Shown here: one piece after another, positions 1 through 4,700 of the stretch
Layout of the letters: each line of letters begins with the position of its first letter
How positions within the stretch are numbered: position 1 is the first letter of the stretch
From: an uncultured Clostridia bacterium
Lineage (GTDB): Bacteria > Bacillota_A > Clostridia > Christensenellales > Aristaeellaceae
DNA length: 5,960 nucleotides
Direction of reading: 5' to 3'
Assembly: GCA_945871545.1 (NCBI GenBank)
Contig: CAMBWJ010000129.1
Coordinates: 1-5,960, forward strand
Program-made: the position numbers and the translations under genes
Notes under the pieces: model-generated
Databases searched by the model: none
Seen by the model: only the letters and a program-made list of their open reading frames with translations
Told to the model about the DNA's origin: nothing

Positions 1-25
1 GCTCTCGCGCTGCGGGAGCTGACGC

Positions 26-793
26 TCACCGCGTCTGACCGAAGGGGTTCTCCGAGCCGAGGCTTTCCCGGACCAGGGCCTCAAACTCGGCCCGCCCCCT
101 GACCCCGGCATCGGCGTAAATCTTGTTGAGCCGGTAGCGCAGGGTGCTCCGGCTGATGAACAGCTCGTCGGAAATCTCCTCATAGCTCTTTCTGGCCATC
201 AGCAGGAAGAGGATCTGCCTGTCCGTCTCGTCCCGCTCGCTGATGCACTTTTCGAGGCGAATGAGCCGCGAGATGGCGGGATGGTGATAGAAATAATCCT
301 GATTCGGGCGGGAGGCCGTGCTGACGCCGGACTGCGCCGGCATGCAGGCGGTGCTCTCCCGGATGAGGAGCCGGCTGGGCACCGTGATCTTGAGGGCGAT
401 CTGCCGGGTGGAGATCTCGCTCTTCATCAGGTAACGCCAGACGGAGAACGCCTGCTCGCCGACATAGTACATGTCCATGGTCATGCTGGTGATGGAGGGG
501 CTGTGGTACCGGCCGATGGCCATGTTGCCAAAGGACGCCACAAACAGGTCCTCCGGCACGCGGACGCCCTGCGTCCTCAGGTAATCCACCAGATACACGG
601 CGATGATGTCGTTCGGGCACACGACAGCGTCGTATTCGCGGGCCACGCCGGAGAAGCTCACGAAGCTGTCCATGGGCTCCTGCTCCCAGAGCCAGATGTC
701 CTTTTCATGGAGAATCATGCCCCATGCGGCAATGGCGCTCATCGCCGCATGATACCGGAAGTTGTCGTTGATGGAGCGCGCGCCGAAGCCCAC
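26..793 (-). CDS. C-terminal half of the regulator (sensor lobe 2 plus LuxR-type helix-turn-helix)
   Basis: The open frame can be read from GTG 793-791 (255 residues), but that start has no Shine-Dalgarno and cuts the strand K-I-A-L-V-G-F in two; in the same frame the codons I-A-L precede it back to the A run. It is therefore the continuation of the upstream frame rather than a separate gene. LacI/GalR hallmarks are clear: VVCPNDIIAV (local 57-66), the G-V-R-V-P-E-D turn followed by LFVASFGN (local 76-90), and PSITSMTMD with a following V-G-E-Q-A helix (local 99-115). After a variable linker comes D-R-Q-I-L-F-L-L, then SYEEISDELFISRSTLRYRL and NKIYADAGVRGRAEF (local 191-237), which matches the LuxR/GerE DNA-binding pattern. 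The combination of sugar-type sensor with a C-terminal LuxR-type head is the reverse of LacI. Stop codon TGA at 28-26. The ligand cannot be predicted. Confidence 0.75.
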   Translation of the reverse strand: MGFGARSINDNFRYHAAMSAIAAWGMILHEKDIWLWEQEPMDSFVSFSGVAREYDAVVCPNDIIAVYLVDYLRTQGVRVPEDLFVASFGNMAIGRYHSPSITSMTMDMYYVGEQAFSVWRYLMKSEISTRQIALKITVPSRLLIRESTACMPAQSGVSTASRPNQDYFYHHPAISRLIRLEKCISERDETDRQILFLLMARKSYEEISDELFISRSTLRYRLNKIYADAGVRGRAEFEALVRESLGSENPFGQTR

Positions 794-810
794 GAGGGCT
801 ATTTTTTTTT
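787..810 (-). other. A9 slippery run and adjacent 5-bp hairpin at the frame break
   Basis: Read on the coding (minus) strand, nine A residues (810-802) are followed by T, then by the hairpin AGCCC-TCGT-GGGCT (800-787). The zero frame reads three Lys codons then TAG. Slipping back one base gives AAA-ATA-GCC and enters the long downstream frame. A runs of this length are known sites of polymerase or ribosome slippage and of length change during replication. The hairpin begins only one base after the run, closer than is usual for a ribosomal frameshift stimulator. On the plus strand the same bases form a GC stem followed by A and nine Ts, which resembles a weak intrinsic terminator that would act on antisense transcripts. 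Confidence 0.6.
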
Positions 811-1164
811 GCCGCAGTTGTACAGGTAGTTGATCAGCTGCTGGGTTTCCGTGCGCCGGGAGGGCGTGGCGCAGGAGACGTCGTGGCCGAACTGCTCGGA
901 GTCCGTTCCGGCCAGCACAGCCAGGCGGTCGTTCTCCCGCAGGCGGGCAATCGTCTTCTGAATCAGGGGAAAGCTGGTGCCCGTGACGATCGCAATCTGC
1001 GGAAGCGCCGAAAAATCCGTCTGATCGAATTCGGCATCCGAAATCAGCTTGAGGCGCATCCCGCAGCGCCCTGCCGCGGTGCGGATGCCCTGAATGATGT
1101 GGGTATACTGCGCGGAGGCAGAGGACTTTTCGTCGTAAAACACCGGAACCTGCTGCTCCTTCAT
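799..1164 (-). CDS. N-terminal half of the regulator (sensor domain, lobe 1)
   Basis: This 121-residue frame starts at ATG 1164-1162 behind a good Shine-Dalgarno (1173-1180) and ends at TAG directly after the A9 run, so its last residues are G-K-K-K. It shows the start of a periplasmic-binding-protein-like fold: a first beta-strand (VPVFYD, residues 6-11), a helix with H-I-I-Q-G-I-R-T-A-A as in LacI-type sensors, then IAIVTG (residues 58-63) and LAVLAGTD (81-88). A helix-turn-helix, present at this end in ordinary LacI proteins, is absent. On its own it would be half a ligand-binding domain and probably not stable. It is best read as the front part of the 379-residue regulator. The start is well supported by the Shine-Dalgarno and by the promoter at 1206-1234. 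Confidence 0.7.
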   Translation of the reverse strand: MKEQQVPVFYDEKSSASAQYTHIIQGIRTAAGRCGMRLKLISDAEFDQTDFSALPQIAIVTGTSFPLIQKTIARLRENDRLAVLAGTDSEQFGHDVSCATPSRRTETQQLINYLYNCGKKK

Positions 1165-1172
1165 CGGGCGCG

Positions 1173-1180
1173 CCTCCCTT
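1173..1180 (-). promoter_or_regulatory. Ribosome binding site of the regulator gene
   Basis: AAGGGAGG on the minus strand lies 8 bases before ATG 1164-1162 and fixes that codon as the start of the regulator. Confidence 0.75.
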
Positions 1181-1195
1181 TCCCAGTCGCTTTCT

Positions 1196-1219
1196 AAATC
1201 ATTTTATTATAAACGATTT
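1196..1219. promoter_or_regulatory. Candidate operator: inverted repeat over the leftward -10 box
   Basis: Half-sites AAATCATTT (1196-1204) and AAACGATTT (1211-1219) are reverse complements at 8 of 9 positions, around a 6-base AT centre. The dyad covers the leftward -10 box and the expected transcription start, a position where a bound protein would block transcription. Autorepression by the adjacent regulator is the simplest reading (inference). The AT-rich composition lowers the specificity of the match. Confidence 0.4.
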
Positions 1220-1234
1220 CCCTCAAAAAATCAA
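1206..1234 (-). promoter_or_regulatory. Leftward sigma-A-type promoter of the regulator
   Basis: On the minus strand, a -35 box TTGATT (1234-1229) and a perfect -10 box TATAAT (1211-1206) are separated by 17 bases. Transcription should begin near 1199, leaving a leader of about 35 bases that contains the Shine-Dalgarno. This is the strongest promoter match in the window. The -10 box lies inside the dyad at 1196-1219. Confidence 0.7.
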
Positions 1235-1236
1235 GG

Positions 1237-1253
1237 TGAAAAGTGTACTTTCA
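1237..1253. promoter_or_regulatory. Second inverted repeat between the two divergent promoters
   Basis: A perfect 5-bp dyad AAAGT-GT-ACTTT (1240-1251) lies inside a wider TGAAA...TTTCA pair (1237-1241 and 1249-1253). The flanking TCAAG occurs twice, 20 bases apart (1231-1235 and 1251-1255). The centre is about 62 bases upstream of the expected rightward start, a typical place for an activator, and just upstream of the leftward -35 box. A regulator site is plausible, but the repeat is short. Confidence 0.3.
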
Positions 1254-1271
1254 AGCCAGACCGAATTCGCG

Positions 1272-1301
1272 TTGAAGCGCCGTTGGGCCCTGTACTATAC
1301 T
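1272..1301 (+). promoter_or_regulatory. Rightward promoter of the catabolic operon
   Basis: A weak -35 box TTGAAG (1272-1277) and a -10 box TATACT (1296-1301) are 18 bases apart; the start would be near 1307. Both the imperfect -35 and the long spacer suggest a promoter that needs an activator, in keeping with an inducible operon (inference). An 8-bp palindrome CGAATTCG (1262-1269) sits directly upstream of the -35 box. Confidence 0.5.
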
Positions 1302-1320
1302 TTTTTTATCATCCGGAATG

Positions 1321-1330
1321 AGGAAGGAAA
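1321..1330 (+). promoter_or_regulatory. Ribosome binding site that fixes the start of the hydrolase gene
   Basis: AGGAAGGAAA ends 5 bases before ATG 1336. An earlier in-frame ATG at 1318 overlaps this site's upstream edge and has no Shine-Dalgarno of its own, so 1336 is the preferred start. Confidence 0.7.
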
Positions 1331-1335
1331 TCGAC

Positions 1336-2214
1336 ATGAAAAGCTTTGTATGCCTTGCGCCGGACGTGTATCGTCTGGAGGTGACGTTCCCCGGCTGCTG
1401 GACGGGCGTTACGCTGGTGACCGGGCGTCAGAACATTCTGGTGGACACAGGCGGCTGCGCGCAGACCGTGGACAGCGACATCGTTCCCGCCCTCGCGCAG
1501 CTGGGCCTTGGCCTTGGGGATATCCACTGGCTGGCCATGACGCACATTCACGGGGACCACGTCGGCGGCTGCGCCAGAATGCTTGAGCTCAACCCGCAGC
1601 TCAAGGTGGCGTGCTATGCCGGCTCCGCGGACAGGATGCGGGACCCGCTGGCCTACTCGCGCCAGATCCGATCCGTGTTCCCGGAGCACAGCGCCGGAGC
1701 GCCCGCCGTGCTTGACGGCGCGGAGCCGGACCTGCTCCTTGAGGACGGGGACCTGCTGGGCGACCTGCAGCTTCTGCACACCCCCGGCCACGACACGGAC
1801 GCCTGCTGCTATCTGGACAGGCGCACCATGACGCTGATCACCGGCGATTCGCTGCAGCTCAACGGCACGGTTTCGCAGGGCTGCGCGCTGCTGATGGACG
1901 CGGAGGGCTACCGCCAGACGCTTTCGCGCCTTGGCGCTCTGGGCATTGAGAACATCGTCTGCGGCCATCCGTATCTGCCGCTGGGGGCGGAGGCCATCGG
2001 CGCGGAGGCCTCCCGCGCCTACCTCGAGGCCTGCGTGGCCTGCATGGCCCACGACGAGGGCTTTGTCCACGGCATGCAGGCCGCCGGCGAGGCTGACCCC
2101 GTGCGCATCGCCCGCGCGCTGATTCGTGAAGTCGGCGGCAAGGAACCCGGCAAGCTGTTCCTGCCGCTGTATACCGTGACCCAATTCATGCAAAAAGGAG
2201 ATCATGCCCCATGA
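1336..2214 (+). CDS. Metallo-beta-lactamase-fold metal-dependent hydrolase
   Basis: A 292-residue cytoplasmic protein with no signal peptide. The full set of zinc ligands of the metallo-beta-lactamase fold is visible: the H-x-H-x-D-H motif in THIHGDHVGG (His70, His72, Asp74, His75), His152 in TPGHDTD, Asp171 in ITGDSLQ and His211 in CGHPYLP. The N-terminal part carries the usual strand pair ending in ILVDTGG (residues 34-40). A helical C-terminal tail (about 219-292) follows the core. The family includes glyoxalase II, lactonases, phosphodiesterases and others, and the sequence alone does not tell which. As first gene of an operon with a dehydrogenase and an aldonate-type dehydratase, hydrolysis of a lactone or another ester/thioester intermediate is the most sensible guess (inference). 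The stop overlaps the next start (ATGA at 2211-2214), indicating coupled translation. Family call is firm; substrate unknown. Confidence 0.9.
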   Translation: MKSFVCLAPDVYRLEVTFPGCWTGVTLVTGRQNILVDTGGCAQTVDSDIVPALAQLGLGLGDIHWLAMTHIHGDHVGGCARMLELNPQLKVACYAGSADRMRDPLAYSRQIRSVFPEHSAGAPAVLDGAEPDLLLEDGDLLGDLQLLHTPGHDTDACCYLDRRTMTLITGDSLQLNGTVSQGCALLMDAEGYRQTLSRLGALGIENIVCGHPYLPLGAEAIGAEASRAYLEACVACMAHDEGFVHGMQAAGEADPVRIARALIREVGGKEPGKLFLPLYTVTQFMQKGDHAP

Positions 2215-3002
2215 AAAAATCCGTTCTGATCACCGGCTCCTCCCACGGGATTGGCGCCGCCTGCGCCATCGCCTTCGCCAAAGAGGGCTATGACGTGGGC
2301 ATCAATTACCTCCACTCCCCCGACGACGCCATGCAGGTGGCTGAGCAGTGCCGTGCCGAGGGCGCGGACGTGCAGGTCTATCAGGCGGACGTCTCCGTTC
2401 ACGACGACTGCGTGCGGATGATCCGCGAATTCATCGCGCACTTCGGCAAGATCGACGTGCTGGTGAACAACGCCGGCGGCGCGCTCAAGATGCCCAAGGG
2501 CGGCTTCGTGGATATGCCCGTGGAGTACTGGGACAAGCAGATCGACCTGAACCTGAGCTCCGCCGCCTACTGCGCGCAGGAGGCCGCCCGGGACATGATC
2601 GCCAAGAACGTCCACGGCGCGATCATCAACATCTCCTCCATCCACAGTCAGGTGACGTGGGTGCGGCGCAAGGCGCTGCCCTATTCGGCCGGCAAGGCGG
2701 GCCTCAACATGCTCACCAAGTCCATCGGCGTCGAGCTGATCAAGTACGGCATCAACGTCAACTGCATCGCCCCGGGCCTTGTCTACACCAAGATCATGAG
2801 CCGCTACTCCGACAAGGACATCGAGGGCTTCAACCGCAAGATTCCCGCGGGCTACGGCGGACAGCCCGAGGACATCGTGCCCATGGTGCTGTTCCTGGCG
2901 GACAAGACCAAGAGCCGCTTCATCGTGGGCCAGACCATTTTCATTGACGGCGGCCAGTCCATCGACGGCGCCATCGACAACATGCTGGAAGACGAGTTCT
3001 GA
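2211..3002 (+). CDS. Short-chain dehydrogenase/reductase (classical SDR)
   Basis: A 263-residue NAD(P)-dependent oxidoreductase of usual classical-SDR length. Motifs in order: the nucleotide-binding TGSSHGIG (8-15), the Asp-Val of QADVSV (59-63), NNAGG (86-90), Asn114 in LNLS, catalytic Ser143 in NISSIHS, and the YxxxK pair Tyr158/Lys162 in YSAGK, then NCIAPGLVYT (184-193) and the closing GQTIFIDGGQS (240-250). Ser143 and Tyr158 are 15 residues apart and the intervening segment starts S-S-I-H, which recalls the glucose 1-dehydrogenase type more than FabG, where the gap is 13. NAD versus NADP preference is not clear from INYLHS after the second strand. The start ATG 2211 has AAAAGGAG (2193-2200) 10 bases upstream and overlaps the previous stop. 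In context it probably oxidises a sugar or hydroxy acid; FabG-like 3-oxoacyl reduction is less likely here. Substrate unproven. Confidence 0.9.
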   Translation: MKKSVLITGSSHGIGAACAIAFAKEGYDVGINYLHSPDDAMQVAEQCRAEGADVQVYQADVSVHDDCVRMIREFIAHFGKIDVLVNNAGGALKMPKGGFVDMPVEYWDKQIDLNLSSAAYCAQEAARDMIAKNVHGAIINISSIHSQVTWVRRKALPYSAGKAGLNMLTKSIGVELIKYGINVNCIAPGLVYTKIMSRYSDKDIEGFNRKIPAGYGGQPEDIVPMVLFLADKTKSRFIVGQTIFIDGGQSIDGAIDNMLEDEF

Positions 3003-3024
3003 TGAATGAAAGGAGATCACCATC

Positions 3025-4698
3025 ATGAAGAAGTACGAAGACATGCGCAGCTGCTGGGAATTTGGCGAGGCCTCCGAGTGCCGTCGCGGCCTGATGCTCG
3101 GTATGGGCTACAGCGAGGAGGAGCTGAACCGTCCGCTGATCGCGGTGGTGGACTCGTGGAATGAGTACAACCCCGGCCACGTGCACCTGAACCAGCTGGC
3201 CGAGCGCGTCAAGCAGGGCATCCGCGAGATGGGCGGCCTCCCGCTCGAGGTGATGACCACCGCCATCTGCGACGGCATGGTGCTCAAGGACCCCAAGTAC
3301 ATCGAGATTCCCTCGCGCAACTCCATCGCCGATCAGGTGGAGCTGACGGTGGACGGCAACTTCTTTGACGGCATGGTGCTGCTCTCCACGTGCGATTCCA
3401 TCGTGCCCGGCCACCTGATGGGCTGCGCGCGGCTGGACATCCCCGCCATCGTGGTCACGGGCGGCTACATGCCGCTGGGCACCTTCCGCGGGCAGGAGGT
3501 CGTGCACATCCGCGCGCAGGACAAGGTGGGCGCCATGGCCAAGGGCCAGATCGATCCCGAGCTGTATCACGGCCTGATTCAGCACAGCTGGGGCATCTGC
3601 GGCGGCTGCACCTCCATGACCACCGCGAACTCCATGTGCATGATGGCCGAGGCGATGGGCATGACCCTGCCCGGCAACTCCTCCATGAGCGCCGTCTCCA
3701 GCGAGATCCGCAATCTGGCCTATCACGCGGGCAAGCGCATCATGGAGCTGGTCCGCGAGGGCGTGACCGCCCGGCAGATCATCACCCCCGAATCCATCCG
3801 CAACGCCATCGCGGTCGACATGGCGGTGGCCGGCTCCTCCAACCTGATCCTCCACCTGCCCGCCATCGCCCACGAGGCCGGCTATGACGAGCCGTGGTGG
3901 AAGGTGTTCGACGAGATGAGCAACACCGTGCCGCTGCTCTCCCACCTGATGCCCGGCGGCGAATACTCCGTCAAGGACTTCGATCTGGCGGGCGGCATGC
4001 CGGCGCTGATGAAGAACCTGCTGCCCCGCCTCAACGGCGACTGCATGACGGTCAACGGCCATACCGTCCGCGAGAACGTCGAAAACGCCGTCGTCTACAA
4101 CGACGACGTGATCCGCTCGCTGGACAACCCCGTGATGCAGGAGCCCGGCCTGGGCGTGCTCTACGGCAATCTGGCGCCGGAGGGCTCCATCATCAAGATC
4201 GCGGCCGTGCCGGCGCAGCTGATGACCTTCAAGGGCAAGGCCCGGGTGTTCAACTCCCTGCAGGAGGGCCTGGATGCGCTGCGCTCCGGCAAGATTCACG
4301 AGGGCGACGCCTGCGTGCTGCGCTTCATGGGCCTCAAGGGCCGCTTCGGCACCACGGCCTTCACCTTCCAGGAGGAGCTCAAGGGCCAGCCCGCGCTGTA
4401 CAACTCCTGCGCCATCATCACCGACGGCCGCTTCTCCGGCGGCACCAGCGGCCTGAGCGTGGGCTACGTCAGCCCCGAGGCGGCGCTGGGCAGCCCGCTG
4501 GGCGTGGTGGAGGAGGGCGACGAGATCGCCATCGACATCCCCAACCGCAGCATCGAGCTGTGCATCTCCGATGAGGAGATGGCAAAGCGCCTCGCCGCGT
4601 TCAAGTGGGAGTTCCAGGGCAAGGATTACCAGCGCTACCTGCGCCTGTTCTCCCGGAATGTCGGCTCCATGGCCAAGGGCGGCATTTGGGAAGTGTGA
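3025..4698 (+). CDS. IlvD/Edd-family dehydratase with altered metal site
   Basis: A 557-residue Fe-S dehydratase relative, shorter than E. coli IlvD (about 616). Family landmarks: NPGHVHL (49-55), CDGMVLKDP followed by IPSRNSIAD (82-103), TCDSIVPG (122-129), GICGGCTSMTTANSM (190-204), VNGHTVRENV (343-352), GNLAPEGSIIK (381-391) and DGRFSGGTSGLSVGYVSPEA (467-486). Retained key residues are Cys123 and Cys195 (cluster ligands), Asp83 and Asp124 (Mg2+ ligands) and Ser471 (catalytic base). Two Mg2+ ligands are missing: the Lys that is carbamylated in the family is Ser125, and the Glu 26 residues before the catalytic Ser is Ala445. The segment FMGLKGRFGTTAF (434-446) also departs from the usual YEGPKGGPGM.EM. 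Dehydration of a hydroxy acid or aldonate to a 2-keto acid is the family reaction, but this member may differ. AAAGGAG (3009-3015) lies 9 bases before the start; the gap to the SDR gene is 22 bases. It is not a convincing biosynthetic IlvD: no other branched-chain genes are near. Confidence 0.88.
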   Translation: MKKYEDMRSCWEFGEASECRRGLMLGMGYSEEELNRPLIAVVDSWNEYNPGHVHLNQLAERVKQGIREMGGLPLEVMTTAICDGMVLKDPKYIEIPSRNSIADQVELTVDGNFFDGMVLLSTCDSIVPGHLMGCARLDIPAIVVTGGYMPLGTFRGQEVVHIRAQDKVGAMAKGQIDPELYHGLIQHSWGICGGCTSMTTANSMCMMAEAMGMTLPGNSSMSAVSSEIRNLAYHAGKRIMELVREGVTARQIITPESIRNAIAVDMAVAGSSNLILHLPAIAHEAGYDEPWWKVFDEMSNTVPLLSHLMPGGEYSVKDFDLAGGMPALMKNLLPRLNGDCMTVNGHTVRENVENAVVYNDDVIRSLDNPVMQEPGLGVLYGNLAPEGSIIKIAAVPAQLMTFKGKARVFNSLQEGLDALRSGKIHEGDACVLRFMGLKGRFGTTAFTFQEELKGQPALYNSCAIITDGRFSGGTSGLSVGYVSPEAALGSPLGVVEEGDEIAIDIPNRSIELCISDEEMAKRLAAFKWEFQGKDYQRYLRLFSRNVGSMAKGGIWEV

Positions 4699-4700
4699 CG

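Larger units (their letters stand above)
26..1164 (-). pseudogene. Divergent LacI-type sensor / LuxR-type HTH regulator, whole gene, frame broken at an A9 run
   Basis: This entry joins the two reading frames listed separately below. A one-base slip backwards on the nine-A run at 802-810 gives a single 379-residue protein in which the strand K-I-A-L-V-G-F is continuous across the joint, as expected in the second half of a LacI/GalR-type ligand-binding domain. The domain order is a sugar-binding-like fold (about residues 5-275), a linker, then a LuxR/GerE-like helix-turn-helix (about 313-368). There is no N-terminal LacI headpiece; the protein begins directly at the first beta-strand of the sensor. 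It lies divergent to the catabolic operon, so control of that operon and of itself is likely (inference). Whether this is a true pseudogene, a slippage-expressed or phase-variable gene, or a homopolymer sequencing error cannot be settled from one sequence. No other damage is visible: both halves are clean and well conserved in pattern, which argues against old decay. Confidence 0.6.

Noticed and set aside
1..19. Possible hairpin just past the regulator stop (GCTC...GAGC), as a terminator.
   Set aside because: On the coding strand the stem has a mismatch, and any T run would lie outside the window, so it cannot be judged.
787..810. Plus-strand intrinsic terminator (AGCCC-ACGA-GGGCT, A, then nine Ts).
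   Set aside because: The stem is only 5 bp and no plus-strand gene lies upstream to be terminated; it is kept only as an alternative reading of the A9 site.
281..829. Plus-strand open frame opposite the C-terminal half of the regulator.
   Set aside because: Low-complexity Ala/Gly/His/Asp composition and no motif; it is the shadow of the regulator.
1236..1586. Plus-strand open frame crossing the divergent region into the hydrolase gene.
   Set aside because: It overlaps the rightward promoter and its 3' part is another frame of the hydrolase; the product turns into Arg/Gly-rich shadow sequence.
1309..2205. Long minus-strand open frame opposite the hydrolase gene, and similar long antisense frames at 2202-3044, 2941-4299 and 4635-5789.
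   Set aside because: They mirror well-supported genes, are rich in His, Ala, Gly, Val and Arg as expected from the reverse of GC-rich codons, and show no domain pattern or Shine-Dalgarno logic.
3169..3177. Gly51 in NPGHVHL where many IlvD-family enzymes have a third cluster Cys (PCNxHL).
   Set aside because: E. coli- and Bacillus-type IlvD have PGHVHL at this place, so it is a known branch feature and not a lost ligand.
3598..3609. An apparent extra Cys (CGGC, Cys192 and Cys195) at the Fe-S loop of the dehydratase.
   Set aside because: The E. coli-type branch has a similar C-G-x-C, with the second Cys as the ligand; this is ordinary.
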